The notes below the pieces were generated by a model. The model made no database searches. It worked only from the letters and a program-made list of their open reading frames with translations, and was not told where the DNA came from. A DNA stretch of 64,000 bases from Cellulophaga sp. 20_2_10. GTDB taxonomy: Bacteria; Bacteroidota; Bacteroidia; Flavobacteriales; Flavobacteriaceae. Shown in pieces: positions 16,156 through 24,142 of the stretch; the stretch's first letter is position 1, and each line of letters starts with the position of its first letter. The stretch spans positions 3,750-67,749 of the forward strand of contig NZ_JAMCOJ010000013.1 of the NCBI RefSeq assembly GCF_023476645.1. Reading direction: 5' to 3'. Both the position numbers and the translations under genes were made by a program.

Positions 16156-16944
16156 TTGAAAAATAAAATTCACATCCTTATTTTTATTGCCGTTTTAACA
16201 GTAATGTCATGCAGTCAAAACTCATACGAAAAGGAATTAAATGGAAAGTGGTATGGATTAGAAAATGATGGGTACACAAGATTTTTCTTTTACCCAGATA
16301 GTCTTATTATAACAGAATTAGGTTCTCAAAACGTTCAATGGACAGCTAATAACGCTACAATAGAATATAATTATAATTTACGTTTTGGCCCTTCTGCCAA
16401 TAGTATTAAAAAATTTAAAACAGCATATATTCTATCTAAAAGCAAGGATACACTTTTTTGTAAAATCAAAGATTCAACTGAAGAAATAAGTTTCAGTTTG
16501 ATGAGAGCAGACAATTATTTGAATTTTTTAAGTAAAAAAAATGAGGTTGACTTTGAACTTCCCAGTAATACTAAAATTGAACATTTTGACCTGGACGGGA
16601 ATTATGGCTTTAAGATATTTATCGGGACTAAAAATGGCACTCTAAAAATTATGACAGAATACGGTAACGGACTTGATTCGATCCAATCTGACATTCTAAA
16701 ATTTAAACAGAATATTAATCCTCAAGAAGAGTATGAAAAAAGAATATTGAACTATAAAATTCATTTTAGAGTATTCGCTGACAAATCAATTTCTAATGAA
16801 AAGCTTAACAGCTATATTCAAGAATTAGATGGCGGTGAAATAAATAGAGTATATCGGATTTATAAATCGGAAGAATATGAAAATCTTAGATACTTGAGAG
16901 GAGAGCGGATAAACACTAATGCCAACATAAGCTATATAAAATAG
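16156..16944 (+). CDS. Lipoprotein of unknown function, TTG start
   Basis: A 262-residue lipoprotein. The only sensible start is TTG at 16156, which gives MKNKIHILIFIAVLTVMSC with lipobox VMSC (Cys 19). The mature part begins ELNGKWYGLENDGYTRFFFY, as in lipocalin-like or copper-resistance NlpE-like beta domains. The C-terminal half reads more like a separate alpha/beta domain. The last codons (SYIK and the stop) lie inside the dispersed repeat GCTATATAAAATAGAG, so the repeat supplies the end of this gene. No function is assigned. Confidence 0.6.
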   Translation: MKNKIHILIFIAVLTVMSCSQNSYEKELNGKWYGLENDGYTRFFFYPDSLIITELGSQNVQWTANNATIEYNYNLRFGPSANSIKKFKTAYILSKSKDTLFCKIKDSTEEISFSLMRADNYLNFLSKKNEVDFELPSNTKIEHFDLDGNYGFKIFIGTKNGTLKIMTEYGNGLDSIQSDILKFKQNINPQEEYEKRILNYKIHFRVFADKSISNEKLNSYIQELDGGEINRVYRIYKSEEYENLRYLRGERINTNANISYIK

Positions 16945-16966
16945 AGTACAAAGCGCTATATTTAAA
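16931..16966 (+). repeat. GCTATATAAAATAGAG spacer repeat, copy 3
   Basis: Related to 4874 and 16049. It overlaps the stop codon of the gene at 16156 and continues as a 170-base spacer with GGCTTTAG and TTTGGGGCTAAG blocks similar in style to those in 4729-5054. Confidence 0.55.
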
Positions 16967-17120
16967 GGCTTTTGCGTATTTGCTAAGCCAGCCATTTTTT
17001 TTTGATTTGGCTTTAGAACAAAAAAAGTAAAATAAAAATTTGGGGCTAAGTACGTGTCGCAAAATAAACCATTGAGCATCATTTAAAAAATCGAACTCTA
17101 AAGTTAAAATTTAAGAAAAA

Positions 17121-17594
17121 ATGAAAAAGAAAATCTTATTTATTGGATTCGGAATTTTCCTGTTAGCGTTTTTACTATATTACGTAAGTTGGTCTTTTTC
17201 TCCCGGAAGTTATGGCAAAGCTGAAGCATACGAGCTACCTATTTCCGAAAAAACTTTAATTGAAATAATAACAACCGTAAAAACAGAAAATAACCTAAAA
17301 ACAAACAGTTTAAACGACCATAAAAACGGACATTGGTATTCAATTTATTTTGAATATAAAGACAAGAAGCAATTAATACACGCACTTACCAGACCAAAAA
17401 ACGAAACAAATACAACATTGTACTTTTCTGGCTATAAAAGCAAAGAGGATCTTGGAAATTGGATTGATGCAAACGAATATTTTTGGTGGTGGAAAAACTC
17501 AAAAGTCAAAAAAGAATTTGAATCTAGAATTTTGGATAAAATTAAAGACAAAATAAAAAAGCAAAAGCCGAACACCGTAGCTAATAACAATTAG
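17121..17594 (+). CDS. Membrane-anchored hypothetical protein
   Basis: A 157-residue protein with one N-terminal membrane helix (residues 4-27) and a soluble domain outside the membrane. The domain contains GHWYSIYFEYKDKKQLIHAL, TTLYFSGYKSKEDLGNW and a WWWKN turn, compatible with a small alpha/beta fold. The tail KQKPNTVANNN is encoded by GCCGAACACCGTAGCTAATAAC, which looks like spacer boundary sequence read through in frame, so the native C-terminus may lie upstream. The ATG follows an ATTGAGCATCATTTAAAA block. I do not recognise it. Confidence 0.55.
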   Translation: MKKKILFIGFGIFLLAFLLYYVSWSFSPGSYGKAEAYELPISEKTLIEIITTVKTENNLKTNSLNDHKNGHWYSIYFEYKDKKQLIHALTRPKNETNTTLYFSGYKSKEDLGNWIDANEYFWWWKNSKVKKEFESRILDKIKDKIKKQKPNTVANNN

Positions 17595-17623
17595 AAATTA
17601 ACTCTTAAACAAGAGCTCAGCAG

Positions 17624-17728
17624 CTTTAATTTAAGTCCTAACCCTTACCGTAACCTTGTACTAATTATGAAAAACTTAATATCTATTTTAGCTTTAGTTG
17701 TGTGTTTTTCTTCCCTAGCACAAAACAA
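17624..17728 (+). repeat. Duplicated promoter and signal-peptide segment, copy 1
   Basis: 105 bases covering the upstream region, start codon and first 20 codons of the gene at 17667. They match 18187-18291 at 102 positions by my count. The match stops abruptly after the signal peptidase region. Confidence 0.9.
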
Positions 17729-18149
17729 AGATTTGAAAACAGAAAAAGATGAAGAATTCATCTACAAAAATATTTTAGGAAACAATCAGGTTGCAAATTT
17801 TACAGGTATTGGAGCTAGAGCTAATAAAACTGTAACAAATGCTCTATTAATAAAATCTGTAGATAGTAGCGCTATTGAATACCGAATTGAAACCTTAATA
17901 AACTGGAAGTCTCAAAAAGATAAAAAAGGAATTGCAGTTTTAGATACGTCATCACTAAACAGCGAAAAATGGAAAATTAAAAGCAAAGATGATCGTTTAA
18001 AACCTGCCTTTAGATTTGTAGATAAAAGAAGTGATTGTATAATAGAGATTCTAATATCAAAAAAAGATTACAAAAACTCAATAGCACTAGTAACCAAAAT
18101 TTGTAACGAGAAATCTACGATACTAACGGCGAAAATGAGGTATAAATAA
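17667..18149 (+). CDS. Secreted hypothetical protein, signal peptide shared with next gene
   Basis: A 160-residue exported protein. The signal peptide MKNLISILALVVCFSSLAQN is identical to that of the next gene, and the upstream 43 bases are also nearly identical, but the mature proteins are unrelated. The mature part (about 140 residues) is beta-rich, with IEYRIETLINWKSQKDKKGI, and ends in an ALVTKICNEKSTILTAKM strand pair. CCGTAACC lies 12 bases ahead of the ATG. No family is recognised. Confidence 0.65.
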   Translation: MKNLISILALVVCFSSLAQNKDLKTEKDEEFIYKNILGNNQVANFTGIGARANKTVTNALLIKSVDSSAIEYRIETLINWKSQKDKKGIAVLDTSSLNSEKWKIKSKDDRLKPAFRFVDKRSDCIIEILISKKDYKNSIALVTKICNEKSTILTAKMRYK

Positions 18150-18186
18150 AAGGCTCAGTCCAAGTTATTAATTTATAGTTTATTAC

Positions 18187-18291
18187 CTTTAATTTAAGTC
18201 CTAACCATTGCCGTAACCTTGTACTAATTATGAAAAACTTAATATCTATTTTAGCTTTAGTTGTGTGTTTTTCTTCCTTAGCACAAAACAA
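18187..18291 (+). repeat. Duplicated promoter and signal-peptide segment, copy 2
   Basis: The counterpart of 17624-17728 at an offset of 563 bases, with differences at three positions: two in the leader and one synonymous in the signal peptide. Confidence 0.9.
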
Positions 18292-18931
18292 CCATTTAAC
18301 AACGGGAAATAGCGAAAACTTAAATGAATTATTTTCTGCATATACTACAGCCGAAAATGGTCTTAACTATCGTAAAGAACCAAATATAAACTCCGAAATT
18401 TTAGGCACGTTTAATTATGGAACTAAAGTAGCTATTGTTGAAAATAAAGATCGCTCACTATTCTGGATAGACGACCAAAAACGCGGAAGTTTATATGGAA
18501 AATGGGTTGGAGTAAAAAAAGATTCCTCTGTTGTTTATGCTTTTAATGCCTACCTATACAAATCGTCACCCGAAATTGAAAATAAAATAAAAATAATAGA
18601 CGGAAAATTAGAAGTGATCCATAATGAGGTAAGAAATATTGATTCAAACAACCACATAACAATTGAAATGCATATTCAAACTTCAAATCACCTTGCAAAT
18701 TATGTACTTGTGAAACTTGAAACCACTAATAAAATAGTCTATACACATAAGATTAAGCACTTGTTTAAAGAAAATTATGAGTTAAAAAGAACTAAAGATA
18801 CAAACCCAATATTTGAATATTTTACCTTATTTGATGAATGTCCTAGCCAAGAGTATAAAGAAACATTTACAATCAGAAAAAATAAAATCATAAAAATTAG
18901 TGACTATTATAATGAGGCAGATGAAGAATAA
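18230..18931 (+). CDS. Secreted SH3b-domain protein
   Basis: A 233-residue exported protein with the same signal peptide as its upstream neighbour (MKNLISILALVVCFSSLAQN). Residues 38-105 form an SH3b-like domain (ENGLNYRKEPN, ILGTFNYGTKVAIVE, GKWVGVKK, VVYAFNAYLYKS), very like the heads of the genes at 1337 and 24143. The rest (residues 115-233) is a small beta-rich domain without a recognised motif. Bacterial SH3b domains often bind peptidoglycan or peptides, which would place it in the periplasm or at the outer membrane. Confidence 0.75.
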   Translation: MKNLISILALVVCFSSLAQNNHLTTGNSENLNELFSAYTTAENGLNYRKEPNINSEILGTFNYGTKVAIVENKDRSLFWIDDQKRGSLYGKWVGVKKDSSVVYAFNAYLYKSSPEIENKIKIIDGKLEVIHNEVRNIDSNNHITIEMHIQTSNHLANYVLVKLETTNKIVYTHKIKHLFKENYELKRTKDTNPIFEYFTLFDECPSQEYKETFTIRKNKIIKISDYYNEADEE

Positions 18932-19276
18932 CCAATAAAAAGACCTATTAATTTTAAAATGCTACTCTCTAATTTATTTATGGCTATTTTGGTCTTTTAA
19001 ATGGCCTTAACGGCATACAATATTTGGATTCTGTAATTAGTGCAACGCAACCAATAAAAGTAAAACAAGACCATCTATATGGTTCGTACAACCTAACAGA
19101 TACAAAATTAATAGAACTCGGTTTGTTTGCGTATAATTTAGTCTTATTTAAAAATCAAAAGAATAACAGTAGCTGTATAAATCATAACAAAAATAAATAG
19201 TATAAATAACTACACAATACTTATAAAACTGCATTTTAGTAGTACCATTTATAAGCTATAGAATTAAAAAAAAGTA
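18932..19276. other. 345-base spacer with a gene remnant
   Basis: It holds one coding-like stretch without an ATG (18973-19200, listed separately) and otherwise AT-rich sequence. No promoter could be assigned with confidence. Confidence 0.4.
18973..19200 (+). pseudogene. Possible gene remnant lacking a start codon
   Basis: An open frame of 75 codons with coding-like composition, containing LNGIQYLDSVISATQPIKV and HLYGSYNLTDTKLIELGLF, ends with TAG at 19198. There is no ATG in it, and a stop lies immediately upstream at 18970. A TTG at 19024 is the only plausible start. It may be the 3' end of a decayed secreted-protein gene or chance. Confidence 0.3.
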
Positions 19277-19930
19277 ATGAATTTAAAAGAACCATACGCC
19301 TTTTTCTCTTTAATAGTGCTTCTAAATATTGCTGCTTATTTGGCCAATATTGGCATTAGCTATTTTTGGAATAAAGCTTTTAAGTACCAAACAACAATTA
19401 ATAAAAAGGAAGTTTTATCTTCTCTACTTACCCTATTTATAAATATTACAATAGCTATTCCTGGCTATATATTATGGACAAAGGGCATAATTACATTTTC
19501 TAGCCTAAATATGTGGTTCACTTTTATACTTCTTTTTGTGGTTATGGATCTTCTAATGTATCTTTTACATTGGGCATCTCATAACATACCACTTTTAAAA
19601 AAAATTCATTTAAAACACCATGAACACACAGATAGCTTTAATTGTGTAAGCCTGTATTATATGTCGCCTTGGGAGTCCGTTTTATTTGGAGTATTACTAA
19701 CTGTAATTGCAATGGTATTACCTGTATCTATCTATGGTTTTATAGTATTTCTTATTTTCAATTGGCTTTATGGCGTTATAACACATTTAAATAACAGTGC
19801 TAACAATCCGTATTTCTTAATTTTTACAACCAATAATTTTCATAAAAATCATCACCATTTATTTTTTAAAAATTATGGCTTCTATACTTTTTTTTGGGAT
19901 AAACTCTTTAAAACAGAAAAGAGCGATTAA
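19277..19930 (+). CDS. Sterol desaturase / fatty acid hydroxylase family protein
   Basis: A 217-residue integral membrane di-iron enzyme. The histidine clusters of the fatty acid hydroxylase superfamily are all present: HWASH (about residues 111-115), HLKHHEH (125-131) and a late FHKNHHH (about 196-202). Four or five hydrophobic segments surround them. Members insert oxygen into fatty acyl chains, sterols or carotenoids. The gene has no obvious partner: a lipoprotein gene follows 145 bases downstream. It is slightly shorter than the usual 250-300 residues, mainly at the N-terminus. Confidence 0.85.
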   Translation: MNLKEPYAFFSLIVLLNIAAYLANIGISYFWNKAFKYQTTINKKEVLSSLLTLFINITIAIPGYILWTKGIITFSSLNMWFTFILLFVVMDLLMYLLHWASHNIPLLKKIHLKHHEHTDSFNCVSLYYMSPWESVLFGVLLTVIAMVLPVSIYGFIVFLIFNWLYGVITHLNNSANNPYFLIFTTNNFHKNHHHLFFKNYGFYTFFWDKLFKTEKSD

Positions 19931-20075
19931 TAGCTAAAAACAAAAGACGATTAGGCTGTTGTCTAGTATCTTAAAATGGATTCTGATTGTATTATTTTTT
20001 CCATTTTCATTAATTTTTATCGCATATTAGATGCTGAAAAAAAGCTCAAATAAAATTTAATGCAACACTATAGAT

Positions 20076-20615
20076 ATGAGAATTTTTAGAATTAAAATCC
20101 TGGCACTTATTTTAGTTGCATTTTCTAGTAGTTGTATTTCTATAAAATCTACTGCAACTGAAGAACTAGTAGAACTTAACAACGCTACTATTTCCAAGTT
20201 TAATGGGACTTACTCTAACCTAGCAAAAGATAAATTAGAAACTGAACACGCCTCTTTATGGAAACAAATGAAGTTTTTAAAAAAAGACACAATCCCGAAT
20301 TGGGAAGAACATAAAATTGAATTAGAAGTAAAGAACAGACACAGAATAAAAGCCAAATTATGGCATAAGAACGTCCTAGTTTCCGAAAGAATGCTAAGAG
20401 GCAGAATTAGGAACAATCATTTTTCTGTAAAAAGACAAATTAAAATAGTTGGTGTTCCTTTTATATTCTTTTTTACAAGTGATAATAAGTACGAAATAGG
20501 ACTTACCAAAGACAAGCAGTTAGTACTAAACAGGGCTACAGACGATATAGGAATGCTATTTCTAATGTCTGCCGGTAAATCTGAGCAATTTAACGCTGTC
20601 TATACTAAAGAATAA
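20076..20615 (+). CDS. Lipoprotein of unknown function
   Basis: A 179-residue lipoprotein with lipobox SSSC (Cys 20) after MRIFRIKILALILVAFS. The mature part starts with a helix-breaking TATEELVELNNATISKFNGT, then a strand-rich region (HKIELEVKNRHRIKAKLWHK, VGVPFIFFFTSDNKYEIGL). The repeated pattern of strand and turn suggests a lipocalin-like barrel, but this is unproven. The next gene, an AraC regulator, starts 18 bases downstream, so both may be transcribed together. Confidence 0.65.
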   Translation: MRIFRIKILALILVAFSSSCISIKSTATEELVELNNATISKFNGTYSNLAKDKLETEHASLWKQMKFLKKDTIPNWEEHKIELEVKNRHRIKAKLWHKNVLVSERMLRGRIRNNHFSVKRQIKIVGVPFIFFFTSDNKYEIGLTKDKQLVLNRATDDIGMLFLMSAGKSEQFNAVYTKE

Positions 20616-20633
20616 TACAAAATAAATTAGTAA

Positions 20634-21467
20634 ATGCCCATAGAAAACATACCCGAAATTTACATTGACAATCCTACCAAAAGCAAAGATATCTTTGTGT
20701 ACGATTTTAAAATGACCAACGATGTTGTAAAAAGCAAAGTTAATTTAAGTATGAATATGTTTAGCTTTCTTCAGGTAGGAAAAAAGCAAGTGCATTTTGC
20801 AAATACCTCTAAGGCTGTAAATAGCGAACAATCGTTGCTCTTAAAAAAAGGAAATTGGCTTTGGACAGAGTTACTAGATACAGAAACCATTTACTATTGC
20901 AAATTGTTCTTTTTCTCTGAAAAAAAACTAACCGAATTTTTAAGCAAATACACCAAAAACGTAAAGCCGTATCAAGAAAAGGTGCCTTATTTTGTAATAG
21001 AAAACGATGCCTATATTGCGTCTTTTATAAGCTCGTTATCTTCTATCACCTTTGAAGACTCTCCTTATTGCGATGCTATATTAGCCCTTAAATTTGACGA
21101 AATACTATTGTATTTACTAGATAAATATGGCAACGAGTTTGAGCATTACTTACACGCATTAATCTCTAAAGAAGTGTCGCCTTTTAAAAATATTGTAGAA
21201 GACAATATACACTCTAATTTAAAGCTAGAAGAGATTGCGTTTCTATGTAATATGAGTTTATCTACCTTTAAAAGGCATTTTACAACAGAGTATAAACAAG
21301 CGCCAGGAAAGTGGTTAAAAGATAAACGTCTACAAAAAGCAAAAGAACTTTTACAAGGAGGCGATTTAAAAGCGTCTGATATTTATTTAGAGGTCGGTTA
21401 CAACAACCTGTCTAACTTTAGTGCAGCCTTTAAAAATAAGTTTGGAGTTAGCCCAACCGATATTTAA
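20634..21467 (+). CDS. AraC-family transcriptional regulator
   Basis: A 277-residue regulator. The C-terminal 100 residues carry both helix-turn-helix units: NLKLEEIAFLCNMSLSTFKR HFT... and ASDIYLEVGYNNLSNFSAAF, followed by KNKFGVSPTDI. The N-terminal 160 residues form a sensing domain without an obvious cupin motif. It lies 194 bases upstream of the aldehyde dehydrogenase gene in the same direction. Such AraC-aldehyde dehydrogenase pairs are frequent in Bacteroidota, so control of that gene is likely. Confidence 0.9.
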   Translation: MPIENIPEIYIDNPTKSKDIFVYDFKMTNDVVKSKVNLSMNMFSFLQVGKKQVHFANTSKAVNSEQSLLLKKGNWLWTELLDTETIYYCKLFFFSEKKLTEFLSKYTKNVKPYQEKVPYFVIENDAYIASFISSLSSITFEDSPYCDAILALKFDEILLYLLDKYGNEFEHYLHALISKEVSPFKNIVEDNIHSNLKLEEIAFLCNMSLSTFKRHFTTEYKQAPGKWLKDKRLQKAKELLQGGDLKASDIYLEVGYNNLSNFSAAFKNKFGVSPTDI

Positions 21468-21591
21468 AAATTATCATTAATTCAGTTCATTCGCAATTAA
21501 TTAAGGTTTAATCAACAGCGGTTATTATTATTTGAGCTGTTTTCATAAGTTATTGAGCCTTATCAATAAATAAATAACTCCTACTCCATTA

Positions 21592-21599
21592 TACATTTG
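21592..21599 (+). promoter_or_regulatory. TAnnTTTG promoter box of the aldehyde dehydrogenase gene
   Basis: TACATTTG fits the Bacteroidota -7 element and lies 62 bases ahead of the ATG at 21662. The upstream region (21470-21580) is where an AraC site would be expected. Confidence 0.5.
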
Positions 21600-21661
21600 C
21601 ATCATAATTACAAACGCTTGTTTTTTCAAGCTTCATTTAAAAACAATTAAAAAATAGTAAT

Positions 21662-23164
21662 ATGGCAAATGTAACAAAACCCGAATTTAAAGCGAAGTAT
21701 GGTAACTTTATCGGAGGTAAATTTGTTGCCCCTATAAAAGGGCAATATTTTGAAAACAGATCTCCTGTAGATGGTAAAGTATTTACCCAAGCTGCCCGCT
21801 CTACACAAGAAGATATCGATCTTGCTTTAGATGCAGCACATGAAGCGTTCCCTGCCTGGAGTACTTCTTCTGCTACAGAACGTAGCAATGCGTTATTAAA
21901 AATTGCTCAGGTTATGGAAGATAACCTAGAGTATTTAGCAACTCTAGAAACCATAGATAACGGTAAACCAATTCGTGAAGCTCTTGCTGCAGATATTCCT
22001 TACTGTATAGATCATTTCCGTTATTTTGCAGGTGTAATCCGTGCAGACGAAGGTAGTATATCAGAACATGATAAAGACACTGTTAGTATTGTATTACACG
22101 AAGCTGTTGGTGTTGTTGGAGAAATTATCCCTTGGAACTTTCCAATGTTAATGTTAGCTTGGAAAATTGCTCCAGCTTTAGCTGCTGGTTGTACTGCAGT
22201 TGTAAAACCCGCAGAACAAACACCTACTAGTGTTATGATGTTGATGGAACTAATTGGTGATATTTTACCAGCTGGCGTATTAAATATTGTAACTGGTTTT
22301 GGTAAAGAAGCTGGTGCCGCTTTAGCAACGTCTAAACGTATTGCAAAATTATCGTTTACAGGTTCTACAGAAACAGGGCGTACGGTATTACACAATGCAG
22401 CAGAAAACATAATTCCTGTAACTATGGAATTGGGTGGTAAATCTCCTAATATTTTTCTTCCGTCTGTAGCAGATAAAGATGACGAATTCTTTAGCAAGGC
22501 TATTGAAGGTGCATTAATGTTTGCCTTAAATCAAGGTGAAATTTGTACGTCTCCATCTCGTATTTTAGTACACGAAGATATTGCAGATCGTTTTGTAGAA
22601 AAAATGCAAGAACGTTTAAAATTAGTAAAACCAGGAAACCCATTAGATCCAGAAACGATGATTGGTTCTCAGGTATCTAAAGCACAATACGAAAAAATTC
22701 TTAACTATATTAAAATTGGTATAGAAGAAGGTGCTACTGTATTAGCTGGTGGTGATGCTGGTAATTATGAAGGTGAATTATCTGAAGGTTACTACGTACA
22801 ACCAACCGTTTTAAAAGGAGATAACAAAATGAGAGTCTTCCAAGAAGAAATTTTTGGCCCTGTTGTAGCCTTAACAACTTTTAAAACTACGGAAGAAGCA
22901 ATTGCTATTGCAAACGATACACCTTACGGTTTAGGTGCTGGTGTTTGGTCTAGAGATGCACACGAATTATACCAAGTACCACGTGCTATACAAGCAGGTA
23001 GAGTTTGGGTAAACCAATACAATACCTATCCTGCACACGCTCCTTTTGGTGGTGTTAAGGAATCTGGTTTTGGTCGTGAAAACCACAAAATGGCCTTAGA
23101 TCATTACCGTGTTGTAAAAAACATGCTAATCTCTTACGATAAGAAACCAATGGGCTTCTTTTAA
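21662..23164 (+). CDS. NAD(P)-dependent aldehyde dehydrogenase
   Basis: A 500-residue enzyme of the ALDH superfamily, full length (typical is 490-510). The NAD-binding GFGKEAGAAL and SFTGSTETG, the catalytic base MELGGKSPN and the catalytic cysteine NQGEICTSPSR are all seen. A late EIFGPVVAL and the C-terminal PFGGVKESGFGRE complete the signature. It most resembles the AldB/ExaC acetaldehyde or general aldehyde group and would oxidise aldehydes to acids in the cytoplasm. Regulated probably by the AraC protein upstream. A terminator follows at 23191. Codon use is more biased than in its neighbours, suggesting high expression. Confidence 0.95.
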   Translation: MANVTKPEFKAKYGNFIGGKFVAPIKGQYFENRSPVDGKVFTQAARSTQEDIDLALDAAHEAFPAWSTSSATERSNALLKIAQVMEDNLEYLATLETIDNGKPIREALAADIPYCIDHFRYFAGVIRADEGSISEHDKDTVSIVLHEAVGVVGEIIPWNFPMLMLAWKIAPALAAGCTAVVKPAEQTPTSVMMLMELIGDILPAGVLNIVTGFGKEAGAALATSKRIAKLSFTGSTETGRTVLHNAAENIIPVTMELGGKSPNIFLPSVADKDDEFFSKAIEGALMFALNQGEICTSPSRILVHEDIADRFVEKMQERLKLVKPGNPLDPETMIGSQVSKAQYEKILNYIKIGIEEGATVLAGGDAGNYEGELSEGYYVQPTVLKGDNKMRVFQEEIFGPVVALTTFKTTEEAIAIANDTPYGLGAGVWSRDAHELYQVPRAIQAGRVWVNQYNTYPAHAPFGGVKESGFGRENHKMALDHYRVVKNMLISYDKKPMGFF

Positions 23165-23190
23165 TTAAATTTTTCTAATGCATAATATAG

Positions 23191-23226
23191 GGCAGGTTTC
23201 AGTTTTGACTGAGACCTGCCTTTTTT
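23191..23226 (+). terminator. Rho-independent terminator after aldehyde dehydrogenase
   Basis: GGCAGGTTTCAG, loop TTTTGA, CTGAGACCTGCC, then six T residues. The stem has one G-T pair. It lies 26 bases after the stop codon. Confidence 0.9.
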
Positions 23227-23358
23227 AATACGACATCAAAATAAAACCAGAAGACCCTAAATTTTTCTTCACGAATATACATTCCCTCCTTTTAAATATA
23301 AAGTGTCTAATACGTCATAAGTCAAGTATTTCTATCTTAGTGAAAACAAAGATTTTTT

Positions 23359-24120
23359 ATGAGGATGAATAAAATTTTAACGATTCTAGTTTTGGCCATC
23401 TTATGTACAGCCTGCACAAAAAAAATAGGAAAAGACAAATTAGATTTAGAAAACTTTAGCCTAAGTTTTAATGTAGATGATTTTTATGCAGATGAAATAG
23501 CAAAAGAAAAAACGTACGAGTCACAAATAGTTCAAATTTATAACGATGAAAAAAAAGAAGAAGACTTTGGAGATGACTTAGTAACTATGTGGGATTTTTT
23601 TTCAATAACTACAGATACAATTCACATAGGTCATTTTTATGACGATAAAAAAAATGATATTGTTGGTATAGATTATACGATGGGATCTTGGCGTGTTAAC
23701 GATAGCCTAGCCTATTACAATAAAATGTATTTTGAAAAAATTAATATAATGAAAACTTCTGATGATGATTTTATTGCTTTAGCTGCTACAAATGAAAGTT
23801 ATGGTGTAGAAAATTTCGAGAACTTATTACGCTATATAACCAGTAAGCACGGAGAACCTAAAATAACTGAAGATATTTCTGGTTATTATTATTTGTACTC
23901 TTGGTTAATAGATAACAATTTAGTAGCTATAACATCTACACGTGATAATAAAAATAATACATTAAACCTAGATCTTATTATAAACAAAGGTAATGCTAAC
24001 CTAGACACCGTTAAAAAACCAATAGTAAACACAAGATTGTTTGTAGTAAATAAAAAATACAAAGAATCTATTACTGGACAACAATGGAGTGGAGATTGGA
24101 TTTATCTAAAGCTAAAATAA
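23359..24120 (+). CDS. Lipoprotein of unknown function
   Basis: A 253-residue lipoprotein with signal MRMNKILTILVLAILCTAC (lipobox LCTAC, Cys 19). An alternative ATG two codons later is equally possible. The mature part contains DSLAYYNKMYFEKINIMKT and later SGYYYLYSWLIDNNLVAITS, an alpha/beta pattern like that of secreted proteins of unknown function in Flavobacteriia. An SH3b-domain gene follows 22 bases downstream in the same direction, so the two form an operon and may work together in the cell envelope. Confidence 0.65.
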   Translation: MRMNKILTILVLAILCTACTKKIGKDKLDLENFSLSFNVDDFYADEIAKEKTYESQIVQIYNDEKKEEDFGDDLVTMWDFFSITTDTIHIGHFYDDKKNDIVGIDYTMGSWRVNDSLAYYNKMYFEKINIMKTSDDDFIALAATNESYGVENFENLLRYITSKHGEPKITEDISGYYYLYSWLIDNNLVAITSTRDNKNNTLNLDLIINKGNANLDTVKKPIVNTRLFVVNKKYKESITGQQWSGDWIYLKLK

Positions 24121-24142
24121 CCAATACGCAACTCTAATAAAT

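Noticed and set aside
22021-22497. Open frame of 158 codons on the minus strand inside the aldehyde dehydrogenase gene
   Set aside because: It lies fully within a certain gene, has a composition mirroring it and no known motif, so it is a shadow.
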